Shown: positions 1 to 10,065, numbered from the stretch's first letter. The stretch is 64,000 nucleotides of DNA from Halomonas sp. S3-1-1 (GCF_023757625.1 NZ_JALGBZ010000003.1:62001-126000), one strand, 5' to 3'. The notes: generated by a model from the letters alone, not told the origin. Made by a program: numbers and translations.

Positions 1-94
1 TGGCGTGATAAACGAAAAGCCTGGGCAGATAAAAAAGCGCGGCGAACCAGGTCACCATGGCCATCAAATGCAAAGCCTTCATCCATAAATACAT
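1..94 (-). CDS. hemJ: HemJ, protoporphyrinogen IX oxidase (5' part, runs off the window)
   Basis: Only the first 31 codons are present. Read on the minus strand from the ATG at 94, the N-terminus has a helix with MKALHLMAMVTWFAALFYLP and then RLFVYHA, the hallmark start of HemJ (formerly UPF0093), a membrane protein that oxidises protoporphyrinogen IX to protoporphyrin IX in haem synthesis. The His in the first helix (KALH) is conserved in the family. A GGAGAG ribosome site precedes the ATG, which lies 9 bases after the stop of the ClC gene, so the two are probably cotranscribed. The call rests on N-terminal resemblance only. Confidence 0.8.
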   Translation of the reverse strand, partial: MYLWMKALHLMAMVTWFAALFYLPRLFVYHA

Positions 95-103
95 GGTCTC
101 TCC

Positions 104-1912
104 TTACGCGGTCGGCTCATTGTCACGGGGTCCGGCTTTATCGCTTGGATCCGAGTAGTGGTAATAGCGCTCGATGGCACCGCGGGTAATGATACCTGAA
201 ATTCGCTGCTGCTTCGGGCGATAACCGTGCACCACGTAAAGCGCGCCCAAGGCGTTGTCCTGAAGTTTCAAAAACGCCTCGGAGAGCGTGGCTTGGAGCG
301 CGATCGGCGCCATTTCCACGCGCTGGCCCGGAATTTCGAGAAGATCCACCAGTTCGTCCTCCGGGGGCGGCTTGCCGTCGAGCGCCTCGTCGTGCTCTAA
401 AAGCCAGCGCGCCAGCGCCGCCGCCTTGAGCCCCAGCGCCGGCTTTTTGTCGCTGGAGCGTTCGATCAGTAGCCACACCGGATTGGTTTCCAGAAGTTTT
501 CGCGCTTGGTCTGGCGTAACTACACGCTCGGTGCGCACCAACTGGCGCTCCATCACCGCCGGGACCGACACGCGTGAGAGCGCCTGCATCAAGGGCTGCT
601 GCAGCGGGTGCAGCCCGTAGCGTACGGAGCTCAGGAAAAAGCCTTCGCAGCCGGTGAGCTGGCGCGAGGTCAAACACGCCACCACCACTACCAGCATGCC
701 CGGCAGCATGATGTTCGGCGTATGGGTCAGCTCCAAAAGCGCCATGAGCGCGGCCAGCGGCGCCTGGAGCACCGCGCCCATCATCGCCGCCATACCGAGC
801 ATGGCGAATACGCCCGGGTCGGCGGCGGGGGCCGGCCAGATCCAGAGCCCCAGCGAGCCGCTGAGCGCCCCGGCTGCCGCGCCCACCACCAGCACCGGGC
901 CGATGATACCGATAGGCACGCCGCCGGCGACGGTCAGCGCGGTGATCAACAGCTTGGCGACGACCAGCCCCAGCAGCACGTAGACGCCGAGCTGATTATT
1001 GAGCGCCGCGGCCAGGCTGTCGTAGCCGATACCCTGCACTTGGGGGAACCACCAGGCCATCGCCGAGGTGGCAAGCCCCACCGCCGCCAGGCGCATCCAC
1101 AGCGGCATCGCGGCCAAACGCTTGTTACGCGCGATATGAATGAACAGCCCGGCTAAAAGCCCGATGAACAGCCCGGTGATGACCACCCAAGGCAAGTTCA
1201 TCAAGGAGCCGAGTGTGACTTCGGGAATACGAAAGGCGGGTTCGCTGCCGTAAACCATCTGGGCCACGACCGCCCCCATGGTCGAGGCCAGAATCACCGG
1301 CATGAAGCTCATCAGCGTGTACTCCATCATCACCACTTCCATGGCGAAGATGACCCCGGCGATCGGCGTATTGAAGGAAGCGGAAATACCTGCCGCAGTG
1401 CCGCAGGCGACCAGCACGCGCAGGCTGTTGTTGGGCAGGCGAAGCTTGACCCCGAGCCCGCTCGACGCCGCCGCGCCCAGGTGGATGGCCGGGCCTTCAC
1501 GCCCGGCGGAGAGCCCGCCAAGCACCGACACCACGCCGACCCACCACTGATTGAGCCAGTTGCGCAGCGGAAAACGGCCCTGATGATAGGAGAGCCGCTC
1601 GATCACGTGGCTGACGCCAAGCTTTTGCGCCGCGGCCTTCTGGCGGTAGAGAAACACGCCGATCACCGTGACCGCCAACAGCGGCAGCAGCGCGCGAAGC
1701 CAGGGGGCGAGCCCTTCGAAAGCTTCCGGGTTGGCGTCGGGCATGTAGAGTACCGCGCCCATCTCGAGCAGCAGGCGAAAGCCCACCATCACCGCCCCGG
1801 TGATGATTCCGGAGAGCAGTCCCAGTACGCACAGCTGGGGCAGTGCGTCGACGTTGGCGAGCTGGCGGCGAAAGGCCTCCAGGGTGAAATCTGCTCGGGA
1901 ATACCGTGCCAC
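104..1912 (-). CDS. ClC-family chloride channel/transporter with C-terminal CBS-like region
   Basis: A 602-residue ClC protein moving chloride across the inner membrane. About ten or more hydrophobic segments fill residues 25-440. The anion-selectivity motif GREGP is at about residues 137-141 and includes the gating glutamate. A second conserved stretch, GIIGPVLVVGAAAG, lies near residue 340. The last 150 residues are soluble and resemble a degenerate CBS pair. The start is GTG with AAGGAA eight bases upstream. It resembles ClcB-type proteins of Pseudomonas and Halomonas. Whether it is a channel or a Cl-/H+ exchanger cannot be told from sequence alone. hemJ follows on the same strand. Confidence 0.9.
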   Translation of the reverse strand: MARYSRADFTLEAFRRQLANVDALPQLCVLGLLSGIITGAVMVGFRLLLEMGAVLYMPDANPEAFEGLAPWLRALLPLLAVTVIGVFLYRQKAAAQKLGVSHVIERLSYHQGRFPLRNWLNQWWVGVVSVLGGLSAGREGPAIHLGAAASSGLGVKLRLPNNSLRVLVACGTAAGISASFNTPIAGVIFAMEVVMMEYTLMSFMPVILASTMGAVVAQMVYGSEPAFRIPEVTLGSLMNLPWVVITGLFIGLLAGLFIHIARNKRLAAMPLWMRLAAVGLATSAMAWWFPQVQGIGYDSLAAALNNQLGVYVLLGLVVAKLLITALTVAGGVPIGIIGPVLVVGAAAGALSGSLGLWIWPAPAADPGVFAMLGMAAMMGAVLQAPLAALMALLELTHTPNIMLPGMLVVVVACLTSRQLTGCEGFFLSSVRYGLHPLQQPLMQALSRVSVPAVMERQLVRTERVVTPDQARKLLETNPVWLLIERSSDKKPALGLKAAALARWLLEHDEALDGKPPPEDELVDLLEIPGQRVEMAPIALQATLSEAFLKLQDNALGALYVVHGYRPKQQRISGIITRGAIERYYHYSDPSDKAGPRDNEPTA

Positions 1913-2040
1913 GACCGCGTTCCTTAGCTGTTGGCTTTTTTATCAGAGAGGTGCCCTGCGCGCTGTCGACCCGGTAAAAAGTAAGCGTTCACTCACCGAT
2001 TCCTGCGCTCACGGGCCGCCACTCTTGTGTATCATAGCTC

Positions 2041-2073
2041 GACGAGCTTGGACAGTTTGACGAGCTTGGACAG
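2041..2073. repeat. 15-bp tandem direct repeat upstream of argC
   Basis: GACGAGCTTGGACAG occurs at 2041-2055 and again exactly at 2059-2073, separated by TTT (period 18). It lies 70-100 bases before the argC start, in the gap between the divergent ClC and argC genes. It could be a regulator site or a simple duplication; I recognise no regulator for it. Confidence 0.6.
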
Positions 2074-2143
2074 CCCATCGCCAGTTTATTAGGCTGTGAA
2101 CGACGTATTCGAATCAAACCAGAGAACGGATAAGGGGTGGCGT

Positions 2144-3178
2144 GTGATCAAGGTCGGCATCGTAGGCGGTACGGGGTACACCGGCGTAGAGCTATTGCGG
2201 CTTCTGGCCGGACATCCCGAAGTCAGCGTCGAGGCGATCACCTCGCGCTCAGAAGCCGGGGTCAAGGTGAGCGACATGTACCCCAACCTGCGCGGCCATT
2301 TTGATGGGCTCGCCTTTAGCGAACCCGACGCTAAAGCGCTGGGCGCCATGGACGCAGTGTTTTTTGCCACCCCCCACGGCGTCGCCCACGCGCTGGCTGG
2401 CGAGCTTTTGGATAACGGCACTCGAGTCATAGACCTTTCGGCGGACTTTCGCCTGCGCGACGCCGACGAGTGGAGCCGCTGGTACGGCCAGCCACACGGC
2501 GCCCCGGAACTGCTCGAGGAAGCCGTTTACGGGCTGCCCGAGATGCACCGCGAAAAGATCAAGACCGCGCGTCTGGTTGCCGTGCCCGGCTGCTACCCCA
2601 CCGCCGTGCAGCTTGGCTATCTGCCGCTGCTGGAAGCGGGATTGGTCGACCCGACCCGGCTGATCGCCGACTGCAAATCCGGCGTGACCGGCGCCGGGCG
2701 CGGCGCCAAGGTGCCTTCGCTGCTCGCCGAGGCGAGTGAATCCTTCAAGGCTTACGGCGCCTCCGGCCACCGCCACCTGCCGGAAATCAGCCAGGGCCTG
2801 AACGACATGCAGGCGGGGAACATCAAGCTCACCTTCGTGCCGCACCTGACGCCGATGATTCGCGGCATCCACGCCACGCTCTACTCGACGCTGACCAAAA
2901 GCGCCGAGGACCTGCAGGCGCTGTTCGAAGCGCGCTATCGGGACGAGCCCTTCGTCGACGTCATGCCCGCTGGTAGCCACCCGGAAACGCGCAGCGTGAA
3001 AGGCAACAACACCTGCCGGATCGCCGTTCATCGCCCGGAAGGCGGCGACACGGTCGTGGTGCTGTCGGTGATCGACAACCTGGTCAAGGGCGCCTCCGGC
3101 CAAGCGATTCAGAACCTGAACCTGATGTTTGGCTTCGACGAAAAAACCGGCCTCAACGCCCCGGCGCTAATGCCGTAA
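2144..3178 (+). CDS. argC: N-acetyl-gamma-glutamyl-phosphate reductase
   Basis: Third step of arginine synthesis: NADPH-dependent reduction of N-acetylglutamyl phosphate to the semialdehyde. The N-terminus has the Rossmann motif [18 protein letters not shown]. The catalytic cysteine is in VPGCYPTA near residue 150, and GHRHLPEI and HLTPMIRGI are family signatures. I chose GTG at 2144, preceded by AAGGGG, because it gives 344 residues and puts the Rossmann motif directly at the N-terminus. An in-frame GTG at 2096 would add 16 unlikely residues. erpA follows but has its own promoter. Confidence 0.96.
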   Translation: MIKVGIVGGTGYTGVELLRLLAGHPEVSVEAITSRSEAGVKVSDMYPNLRGHFDGLAFSEPDAKALGAMDAVFFATPHGVAHALAGELLDNGTRVIDLSADFRLRDADEWSRWYGQPHGAPELLEEAVYGLPEMHREKIKTARLVAVPGCYPTAVQLGYLPLLEAGLVDPTRLIADCKSGVTGAGRGAKVPSLLAEASESFKAYGASGHRHLPEISQGLNDMQAGNIKLTFVPHLTPMIRGIHATLYSTLTKSAEDLQALFEARYRDEPFVDVMPAGSHPETRSVKGNNTCRIAVHRPEGGDTVVVLSVIDNLVKGASGQAIQNLNLMFGFDEKTGLNAPALMP

Positions 3179-3223
3179 GCGCTCGGGCACGACGCGATCT
3201 CCCGGCAAAAGGGCACGCAATAG

Positions 3224-3253
3224 TTGACCCTTTTGCTGGGGATTACCCATAAT
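3224..3253 (+). promoter_or_regulatory. Probable sigma70 promoter of erpA
   Basis: TTGACC (3224-3229) and CATAAT (3248-3253) are separated by 18 bases, about 40 bases before the erpA ATG. Transcription would start near 3260. The match to consensus is good but this is sequence-only inference. Confidence 0.5.
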
Positions 3254-3292
3254 TGCCCTTTCATCCAGCCATTCAGCTTGCGGGAGGTACCC

Positions 3293-3646
3293 ATGAGCGG
3301 TGCAGAAGCTTTCGTACCAACCCCACTACTGCTATCCGACAGCGCCCGCCAGCGTATCAAGGCGCTGATGAGCGAGGAGCAAAACCCCGCGCTGAAACTG
3401 CGCGTCTACGTGACCGGCGGCGGCTGCTCGGGCTTTCAGTACGGATTCGATTTCGCCGATAGCGTCGACGACGATGACACGCTCATCGAGTTCGGCGATG
3501 CCACCCTGGTGGTCGACCCGCTCTCCTACCAGTACCTGGTCGGTTCCACCGTCGATTTCGAAGAGGGCCTGGCCGGCGCGCGTTTTCGCGTGCAAAACCC
3601 CAACGCCACCACCACCTGCGGGTGCGGCGCCTCCTTCATGGTTTGA
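3293..3646 (+). CDS. erpA: Iron-sulfur cluster insertion protein ErpA
   Basis: A-type Fe-S carrier of 117 residues that delivers clusters to apo-proteins such as the isoprenoid enzymes IspG and IspH. The three cluster-binding cysteines are C45 in GGGCSGF and C109/C111 in CGCGASF at the C-terminus. The [17 protein letters not shown] stretch is acidic, as is usual in ErpA. The ATG at 3293 follows CGGGAGG and a plausible promoter at 3224-3253. An in-frame upstream extension would overlap that promoter, so I rejected it. The argC-erpA order is also seen in Pseudomonas. Confidence 0.96.
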   Translation: MSGAEAFVPTPLLLSDSARQRIKALMSEEQNPALKLRVYVTGGGCSGFQYGFDFADSVDDDDTLIEFGDATLVVDPLSYQYLVGSTVDFEEGLAGARFRVQNPNATTTCGCGASFMV

Positions 3647-3694
3647 GCCCGCCGGGCACTTGCGTTAACTCCCCTGCTTTCTCGTGACTTGACG

Positions 3695-3716
3695 CCTTGG
3701 CGGTTTCTCGCCAAGG
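3695..3716 (+). terminator. Hairpin after erpA
   Basis: An 8-bp stem, CCTTGGCG with CGCCAAGG, and a 6-base loop lie 49 bases after the erpA stop. No T run follows, so it may be a weak or factor-dependent terminator, or an RNA-stability element. Confidence 0.4.
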
Positions 3717-3795
3717 TTGATAGGTCTAAAACGGCGCGCGCGTACGGGCAATGGCTGCCCGAAACGCCGTGCCCTATAACATCACGGGGAAACAC

Positions 3796-4563
3796 ATGAA
3801 CAATACGTTTAGCTATAGCGCTATCGCCGCCGCCCTGACGCTGAGTCTTGGCAGTACTGCCGCACTGGCCCAGACACCATCGGTCAACGTGGCTACCGAC
3901 CCAAGCTTCGTTCCCTTCGAGATGATGGACCCGGACTCCGGCGAAATGATCGGCTTCGATATGGACATCATCAACGAAGTCGCCCGCCGCGCCGGCTTCG
4001 AGGTCAATCTGACCACCATGGAGTTCTCGGGCATCATCCCGGCGGTCCAGACCGGCAGCCAGGAGATCGCTATCGCCGGTATCACGATTACCGACGAGCG
4101 CGCTCAGGTCGTCGATTTCTCTGACCCCTACTACGACTCCGGCCTGCAGATCATCGTGCGCGCCGATAACGACGACGTCGAAGCGATCGACGATCTGGAA
4201 GGCATGAGCATCGCCACCAAGATCGGCTCGACCAGCTACAACTTCCTGCAGCAGGAGCTGGGTGAAGACGCCGACATTACCCCCTACCCGGGCACTGCCG
4301 ACATGTACATGGCGCTGTTGGGCCGCAACGTCGACGCGGTGCTGTATGACGCGCCCAACGTCGCTTACTTCTCTCAAACCCGCGGCGAAGGCCGTACCAA
4401 AGTGGTCGGCCCGCTTTACGAAGGCCAGCAGTACGGCTTCGTTTTCCACAAGGGCAGCGAGTGGCTAGAGCCGAGCAACGAAGCGCTCGCGGCCATGCGC
4501 GAAGACGGCACCTACGACGAGATCTACGAGAAGTGGTTCGGTGAAGCGCCGACCGCCGACTAA
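3796..4563 (+). CDS. Polar amino-acid ABC transporter, periplasmic binding protein
   Basis: A 255-residue extracytoplasmic solute-binding protein of family 3 (GlnH/ArtJ/HisJ type). Residues 1-25 are a signal peptide ending near ALAQ. The mature start [13 protein letters not shown] and the [18 protein letters not shown] block are typical. [21 protein letters not shown] is the lobe-2 hinge region. The mature protein is very acidic, as expected of a halophile periplasmic protein. The ATG at 3796 follows GGGGAA; upstream in-frame codons have no signal-peptide character. It forms an operon with the permease and ATPase that follow. The likely ligand is glutamine or another polar amino acid; I cannot say which. 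Confidence 0.9.
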   Translation: MNNTFSYSAIAAALTLSLGSTAALAQTPSVNVATDPSFVPFEMMDPDSGEMIGFDMDIINEVARRAGFEVNLTTMEFSGIIPAVQTGSQEIAIAGITITDERAQVVDFSDPYYDSGLQIIVRADNDDVEAIDDLEGMSIATKIGSTSYNFLQQELGEDADITPYPGTADMYMALLGRNVDAVLYDAPNVAYFSQTRGEGRTKVVGPLYEGQQYGFVFHKGSEWLEPSNEALAAMREDGTYDEIYEKWFGEAPTAD

Positions 4564-4590
4564 CGCGGCTCTCGAGTAACGCACTCCTTC

Positions 4591-4616
4591 AGGGTCGGGC
4601 GATAACGCCCGACCCT
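4591..4616 (+). terminator. Strong hairpin between binding-protein and permease genes
   Basis: A perfect 11-bp stem (AGGGTCGGGCG/CGCCCGACCCT) with ATAA loop is followed by only TTTGTTT. Placement right after the binding-protein gene suggests a partial terminator or a 3' mRNA stabiliser that keeps the binding protein more abundant than the membrane parts. Confidence 0.65.
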
Positions 4617-4659
4617 TTGTTTACCCGTACTACCTGTAATTTTCACCTGGAGATAACGC

Positions 4660-5331
4660 GTGGACGTTACCTTTGAGTTCGACTGGTCGGCGGCGTTTGC
4701 CTCGATCCCCCACCTGTTACCCGGTATTCCGTGGACGCTGGCCATCTCCTTCGGGGGCCTGGCCATCGGTTTTTTCATCGGCATCTTCTTCGGCCTTTTG
4801 CGCATCAGCCCTGTGGCCTGGATGCGCTGGGTCGCGACGATCTACATCGAAGTCTTTCGCGGCACGCCGATTCTGGTGCAGGTACTGTTCATCTTCTACG
4901 GGCTGCCGCAGCTTCTGGGCGGGCCGATCAACGCGCTGGTCGCCGGTATTGCCGCCATCGCGGTGAACTCCGGCGCCTACATTTCGGAAATCGTGCGCGG
5001 CGGCGTGCAGTCAATCGAGCGCGGTCAGCGCGAGGCCTCTCTTTCGCTTGGGCTTTCTCGCGCCCAGTCGTTTCGCTACGTGATTTGGCCCCAGGCGCTT
5101 AGACGCATGGTGCCACCGTTGGGTAATCAGGCGATCATCAGTATCAAGGACACCTCACTGTTCTCGGTGATCGGCGTTGGCGAGCTGGTACGCCAGGGGC
5201 AGATCTACATCGCCACCACCTTCACCGCGCTCGAGGTCTACTTCATGGTGGCCCTTTTGTATCTGGCCATCACCTGGACGCTCTCCGTGGTGCTGCGCCT
5301 GGTCGAGCGTTCGAACCTTGCCGGTCAATAA
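4660..5331 (+). CDS. Polar amino-acid ABC transporter, permease
   Basis: A 223-residue His/Glu/Gln/Arg-type permease with about five membrane segments. The cytoplasmic EAA loop reads [20 protein letters not shown] followed by PQALRR near residues 124-149 and docks on the ATPase. [20 protein letters not shown] is the usual family stretch near residue 65. The start is GTG at 4660 after GGAGATAA. It ends 10 bases before the ATPase gene. With a single permease gene the transporter is probably a homodimer in the membrane. Confidence 0.93.
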   Translation: MDVTFEFDWSAAFASIPHLLPGIPWTLAISFGGLAIGFFIGIFFGLLRISPVAWMRWVATIYIEVFRGTPILVQVLFIFYGLPQLLGGPINALVAGIAAIAVNSGAYISEIVRGGVQSIERGQREASLSLGLSRAQSFRYVIWPQALRRMVPPLGNQAIISIKDTSLFSVIGVGELVRQGQIYIATTFTALEVYFMVALLYLAITWTLSVVLRLVERSNLAGQ

Positions 5332-5341
5332 GGAGCGCGCC

Positions 5342-6112
5342 ATGACAGCGAACCCATCTTCACACCCCGCTCCCATCGTGCGCATGGAAAAGCTCAACAA
5401 GCACTTTGGCGCCCTGCACGTGCTCAACAATATCGACCTTGAGATCACCTCCGGCGAAGTCGTCGTAGTGATCGGCGCAAGCGGCTCGGGTAAATCCACC
5501 CTGATCCGCTGCATCAACGGGCTCGAGGAGTTTCAGGCCGGCACCCTTGAAGTGGATAACAACACGCTCAAACCCTATGGGAAGAGCTCAAAAGCGCTTC
5601 AAACCATTCGCACCGAAGTCGGCATGGTCTTTCAGCAGTTCAACCTCTTTCCGCATTTGAGCGTGATCGACAACGTCACCCTGGCGCCGATCAAGGTGCG
5701 CGGCCAGCGCCGGGATCAGGCGACTCAAACCGCAAAGCGCCTGCTCGACCGCGTGGGCATCGCCGACCAAGCGAACAAGTACCCCAGCCAGCTTTCCGGC
5801 GGCCAGCAGCAGCGTGTGGCGCTGGCCCGGGCGCTTGCCATGGAGCCCCGGCTGATGCTGTTTGATGAGCCCACGTCGGCGCTCGACCCGGAGATGATCG
5901 GCGAGGTGCTCGACGCCATGCGCGAGCTTGCCAGAGAGGGCATGACCATGGTGATCGTCACCCACGAAATGGGCTTTGCCCGCGAAGTCGCCGATCGCGT
6001 CATCTTCATTCATAAAGGAGAGATCACCGAAGAGGGCCCACCGGAGCAGCTGTTCGATACCCCCCAACACGAACGCACCCAATCGTTTTTGGCCCGCGTA
6101 CTCAAGCACTGA
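5342..6112 (+). CDS. Polar amino-acid ABC transporter, ATPase
   Basis: A 256-residue GlnQ-like ATPase. The Walker A is GASGSGKST (about 45-53), with the Q-loop in [12 protein letters not shown], the signature LSGGQQQR, Walker [15 protein letters not shown], and the H-loop in VIVTHEMGF. The ATG at 5342 follows AAGGAGCGCGCC. It is the last gene of the three-gene operon; a strong terminator starts 58 bases after its stop. Substrate specificity is set by the binding protein and is not known. Confidence 0.94.
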   Translation: MTANPSSHPAPIVRMEKLNKHFGALHVLNNIDLEITSGEVVVVIGASGSGKSTLIRCINGLEEFQAGTLEVDNNTLKPYGKSSKALQTIRTEVGMVFQQFNLFPHLSVIDNVTLAPIKVRGQRRDQATQTAKRLLDRVGIADQANKYPSQLSGGQQQRVALARALAMEPRLMLFDEPTSALDPEMIGEVLDAMRELAREGMTMVIVTHEMGFAREVADRVIFIHKGEITEEGPPEQLFDTPQHERTQSFLARVLKH

Positions 6113-6170
6113 AACGCGTACTTAAGGCGCGCTGTACGCTCAAAATCCTTCACCAAAACCGGCTATTTTT

Positions 6171-6200
6171 GAGCCTGTCCTTGTGACAGGCTCTTTTTTT
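6171..6200 (+). terminator. Rho-independent terminator of the amino-acid transporter operon
   Basis: A 9-bp perfect stem (GAGCCTGTC/GACAGGCTC) with a 5-base loop is followed by seven T residues. It ends transcription just before the origin region. Confidence 0.9.
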
Positions 6201-6203
6201 GCC

Positions 6204-6660
6204 TGTGGACAACATTTTTTCGATTTTTTTCATGCCCGCCTACGTCGCCCGCCATTCGCGCTTTAAAGCCATTTATCAAACGCTGGCTCTGATGTTTACA
6301 AGCGCGCGCACAGCGTCGGTATGCGTCGGTGGATAAGCCGTGTTCTTTTGGCGCTGTGTATAAATGCCCATTCGATCCACAGCCCCAACACCGCTTCTGC
6401 GCAGCAACTACGCCCTTTAATCACCGTTTGGTCAACAATATAGTGATTTGAAAAATATAATTTTTAATGGCTTATACACAGATTTTATCCACACCATTAG
6501 TTACAACATCAACAGAACTTCTCTTTATATTTTTTATTTTGTTATTAGTAGATCAGTACTGACAAACCGAGGTGTGGAAAAACCTGACTGTTATTCACAG
6601 GAGGTTTATACTGGCGGGCTTATCGAGGCGAGCCTCGTTCTCAAACGATCGATCGGCGCT
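6204..6660. other. oriC: Probable chromosomal replication origin oriC
   Basis: A gene-free stretch between the transporter operon and mnmG. Perfect DnaA boxes (TTATNCACA): 6355-6363 (reverse), 6472-6480, 6485-6493 and 6591-6599. One-mismatch boxes: 6204-6212 and 6328-6336 (both reverse) and 6573-6581 (reverse). About 6440-6560 is very AT-rich; the run at 6520-6550 on the mnmG side is a good candidate for the unwinding element. Reading back from 6555 gives GATCTACTAATAA, which resembles the E. coli 13-mers. There are only four GATC sites (6374, 6551, 6647, 6651), far fewer than in E. coli. The position next to mnmG-rsmG-parAB-atp matches the gammaproteobacterial oriC locus. No dnaA gene is in the window. 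Confidence 0.85.
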
Positions 6661-6688
6661 TTTTGGAAGGGCCAAGTTGAGGTGTCAA

Positions 6689-8593
6689 TTGAATTACCCC
6701 GACCGCTTTGACGTGATTGTCATCGGCGGTGGCCATGCGGGAACCGAAGCCGCACTGGCCTCTGCTCGCATGGGTTGTCAAACCCTGCTGCTCACTCACA
6801 ACATCGAAACCCTGGGCCAAATGTCGTGTAATCCCGCCATCGGCGGTATCGGCAAAAGCCACCTGGTGAAAGAAATCGATGCGCTGGGCGGCGCCATGGG
6901 GCTTGCCACTGACCTGGGCGGTATTCAGTTTCGCGTGTTAAATGCCCGCAAGGGGCCCGCGGTGCGCGCCACTCGCGCTCAGGCCGACCGGGTACGCTAC
7001 AAGGCAGCCATTCGCGGCATGCTCGAAAACCAGCCGAACCTGACAATCTTTCAGCAGGCGGCGGGCGATCTGGTTGTGGATAACGACACCGTGCGCGGCG
7101 TCGTCACCGAAACCGGCATCCGCTTCATGTCCGAAACCGTCGTGCTCTCGACCGGCACGTTTTTGGGCGGTGTGATTCATATCGGGCTCGACACCAGCCG
7201 AGGCGGCCGTGCAGGCGACCCGCCTTCCAACGCGTTGGCCGAGCGCCTGCGGGCGCTGCCGTTTCGCGTCGATCGACTAAAAACCGGCACGCCACCGCGC
7301 ATCGATGCCAAAAGTGTGGATTTTAGCCAGCTCGAAGAGCAGCCCGGCGACACGCCAACGCCGGTCATGTCCTATCTGGGCTCGCGCGACATGCACCCGC
7401 GCCAGGTGAGCTGCCATATCGCGCATACCAACCAGCGCGCTCACGACATCATCATGGCGAATCTCGATCGCTCGCCGATGTATTCCGGCGTGATCGAAAG
7501 CACCGGGCCGCGCTACTGCCCGTCGATCGAGGACAAGGTTCACCGTTTCGCGGACAAGTCGAGCCATCAGGTGTTCATCGAGCCCGAAGGGTTGGACACC
7601 AACGAGCTTTACCCCAACGGTATTTCCACCTCGCTGCCTTTTGACGTTCAGCTTCAGGTAGTACGCTCGATGAAGGGGTTGGAAAACGCCCATATCACGC
7701 GCCCGGGCTACGCCATCGAGTACGATTTCTTCGATCCGCGGGATCTCAAGCACTCGCTGGAAACCAAATTTATCCACAATCTGTTTTTTGCCGGCCAGAT
7801 CAACGGCACCACGGGGTACGAAGAGGCCGGCGCCCAGGGACTTTTGGCCGGGCTCAACGCCGCCCGCCGGGCGAAGTCGCTCGAATCCTGGCACCCGCGC
7901 CGCGACGAGGCGTATCTTGGCGTGCTGGTTGATGACCTGATCACCATGGGCACCAAAGAGCCCTACCGCATGTTCACCTCGCGCGCGGAGTATCGCCTAA
8001 TGCTGCGCGAGGACAACGCGGATCTGCGCCTGACCGAAAAAGGCCGCGAGCTTGGACTGGTCGATGACGCACGCTTCAAAGCGTTTAGCGAAAAGCGCGA
8101 GGCGATCGAGCGCGAAAGCGCACGCCTTGCATCGGTATGGGTCCAGCCCAACACCGCCGCCGCCGAAAAAGTCGCTGAGAAAACCGGCCATCCGCTTAAT
8201 CGCGAGTACTCGCTGGCGGATCTTCTCAAGCGCCCGGAGCTGACCTACGCCGATATCGCAGCGCTTCCCGGCCTTGAAAGCGAGGCGGTGCAGAGCGGCG
8301 CCGTGGCCGAACAGGTGCAGATCCACGCCAAGTACCAGGGCTATATCGACCGCCAGCAGGACGAGATCGACAAGCTCAAGCGTCATGAGAACACGCCGCT
8401 GCCGGCAGAGCTCGACTATCAAAAGGTCGAGGGCCTCTCCAACGAGATTCGTCAGAAGCTCATCGAGGCCCGCCCGGCAACCCTGGCCCACGCGGCGCGT
8501 ATTTCCGGCGTGACCCCGGCGGCGGTTTCAATTTTGCTGATCCATCTGAAAAAACGCCGCATGATCCAAAGCGCCGAGGTAGCGAACGGATGA
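6689..8593 (+). CDS. mnmG: tRNA uridine-5-carboxymethylaminomethyl modification enzyme MnmG (GidA)
   Basis: An FAD enzyme that, with MnmE, installs the cmnm5 group on wobble U34 of tRNAs. The FAD motif is [20 protein letters not shown] at the N-terminus. Other family marks are [52 protein letters not shown] and [19 protein letters not shown]. From TTG at 6689 the protein has 634 residues, close to the usual 629. GAGGTG sits just upstream. No ATG gives a sensible start: the in-frame ATG at 6572 would add about 39 residues made of oriC sequence. TTG at 6677, after GGAAGG, is the alternative. It heads mnmG-rsmG-parA-parB. Confidence 0.95.
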   Translation: MNYPDRFDVIVIGGGHAGTEAALASARMGCQTLLLTHNIETLGQMSCNPAIGGIGKSHLVKEIDALGGAMGLATDLGGIQFRVLNARKGPAVRATRAQADRVRYKAAIRGMLENQPNLTIFQQAAGDLVVDNDTVRGVVTETGIRFMSETVVLSTGTFLGGVIHIGLDTSRGGRAGDPPSNALAERLRALPFRVDRLKTGTPPRIDAKSVDFSQLEEQPGDTPTPVMSYLGSRDMHPRQVSCHIAHTNQRAHDIIMANLDRSPMYSGVIESTGPRYCPSIEDKVHRFADKSSHQVFIEPEGLDTNELYPNGISTSLPFDVQLQVVRSMKGLENAHITRPGYAIEYDFFDPRDLKHSLETKFIHNLFFAGQINGTTGYEEAGAQGLLAGLNAARRAKSLESWHPRRDEAYLGVLVDDLITMGTKEPYRMFTSRAEYRLMLREDNADLRLTEKGRELGLVDDARFKAFSEKREAIERESARLASVWVQPNTAAAEKVAEKTGHPLNREYSLADLLKRPELTYADIAALPGLESEAVQSGAVAEQVQIHAKYQGYIDRQQDEIDKLKRHENTPLPAELDYQKVEGLSNEIRQKLIEARPATLAHAARISGVTPAAVSILLIHLKKRRMIQSAEVANG

Positions 8594-9255
8594 GTTCGCT
8601 GTCCCCGCTTTTGAATGACCTGCCCGTTGACGTCGCTACCCGGCTGGATGACGGCCTCGATACCCTTGGTCTCGAGGTTAGCGCTTCCCAGCGCGAGCGG
8701 CTTTTGGGGTTGGTGGCGCTGTTGCACAAGTGGAACCGGGCTTATAACCTCACCGCGGTGCGCGATCCGGTCGAGATGGTCTCTCGTCACGTACTGGACA
8801 GCGCCGCCATCGCGCCTTTCGTGCACGGCGATACGCTGCTCGACGTCGGCGCAGGCCCGGGCCTTCCTGGCCTGGTCATTGCCATTTTGAAGCCCGAGGT
8901 TCAAGTCACGCTGGTCGACAGCAACGGCAAGAAGGTGCGCTTTCAGCGCCAGGCGGTCATGGAGCTTTCGATCGACAACGCGACCCCGACCCAGGTACGG
9001 GTCGAAGCCTTTGGCGAGCGGACCTTCGATCAGGTCGTCTCCCGTGCGTTTGCAAGCCTGGTCGACTTTGTCGAGCTGACCCGAAAGCTCGTGGGCCCCG
9101 GCGGGCAGTGGCTGGCCATGAAAGGCCCCGGCGCCGACGATGAACTCAGTGCACTTCCCGCCGATATCGCGCTGACAGCGCGGCATCGGCTGCCAATCCC
9201 CTATGAGACGGCGACCCGGCAGCTGTTGATTTTGACCCCTGAAGGAGCCTTGTAG
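8590..9255 (+). CDS. rsmG: 16S rRNA m7G527 methyltransferase RsmG (GidB)
   Basis: A 221-residue SAM-dependent methyltransferase acting on G527 of 16S rRNA. The SAM site is [18 protein letters not shown] near residue 75. [20 protein letters not shown] before it and [15 protein letters not shown] after it are standard. Its ATG overlaps the mnmG stop (ATGA), so translation is coupled. Loss of this gene in other bacteria gives low-level streptomycin resistance. Confidence 0.96.
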   Translation: MSSLSPLLNDLPVDVATRLDDGLDTLGLEVSASQRERLLGLVALLHKWNRAYNLTAVRDPVEMVSRHVLDSAAIAPFVHGDTLLDVGAGPGLPGLVIAILKPEVQVTLVDSNGKKVRFQRQAVMELSIDNATPTQVRVEAFGERTFDQVVSRAFASLVDFVELTRKLVGPGGQWLAMKGPGADDELSALPADIALTARHRLPIPYETATRQLLILTPEGAL

Positions 9256-10022
9256 TGAGCCAGATCATTGCCCTGACCAACCAAAAAGGCGGCGTGGGCA
9301 AGTCCACCTCGGCCGTCAATCTCGCGGCGAGCCTGGCGAGTCTCGACCGCCGCGTGCTGCTGGTGGATCTCGACCCCCAGGGCCACGCCAGCATGGGTAG
9401 CGGAATCGACAAGTACGATCTGGACAAGAGCGTGCTGGACGTGCTGCTCGGTGAGGCCAGCGCTCATGAGGCGATCATCAAGAATTTGCCTGTCAACTTT
9501 GACGTGTTGCCGGGTAACGGCGATCTCACCGCCGCGGAGGTCGAACTTCTGGATCGCGACGAGCGCCAGAGTCGGCTCTCCACCGCGCTCAGCACGGTGG
9601 CCGAGAACTACGATGTGGTGCTGATCGACTGCCCGCCATCGCTCAATATGCTCACCGTCAACGCGCTGACCGCTGCCCAAGGCGTGCTGATTCCGCTGCA
9701 GTGCGAGTTCTACGCCCTCGAAGGGCTGTCGGCGCTTTTGGATACCGTCGAGCAGATCAAGGAGAGCGTCAATCCGGAGCTCGCGATTTCCGGTATATTG
9801 CGCACCATGTACGATAAGCGCACGAGCCTGACGCGGGAAGTGGACAAGCAACTGCGGGACTTTTTCGGCGATGCGCTGCTTAAGACCACCATTCCGCGCA
9901 ATGTGAAGGTGGCCGAGGCGCCGAGCCACGGCCTGCCGGTCACCCACTACGCGCGCTTTTCGCGGGGAAGCCAGGCGTATCGCGTGCTCGCCAAAGAGAT
10001 GATTCGCAAGCTGGCACTTTAG
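9255..10022 (+). CDS. parA: Chromosome partitioning ATPase ParA (Soj)
   Basis: A 255-residue ParA/MinD-type ATPase. The deviant Walker A KGGVGKST is at residues 11-18 and the Walker A' stretch is LLVDLDPQGHAS. VVLIDCPPSLNMLTVNAL is the Walker B region. The GTG start overlaps the rsmG stop by one base after GAAGGAG. Together with ParB and parS sites it segregates the origin region. It lies within 3 kb of the likely oriC, as usual for chromosomal par loci. Confidence 0.96.
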   Translation: MSQIIALTNQKGGVGKSTSAVNLAASLASLDRRVLLVDLDPQGHASMGSGIDKYDLDKSVLDVLLGEASAHEAIIKNLPVNFDVLPGNGDLTAAEVELLDRDERQSRLSTALSTVAENYDVVLIDCPPSLNMLTVNALTAAQGVLIPLQCEFYALEGLSALLDTVEQIKESVNPELAISGILRTMYDKRTSLTREVDKQLRDFFGDALLKTTIPRNVKVAEAPSHGLPVTHYARFSRGSQAYRVLAKEMIRKLAL

Positions 10023-10065
10023 CGCCTGACGGCCGGGTATTGACTCAACGTTTAAGGGGAAGCGC

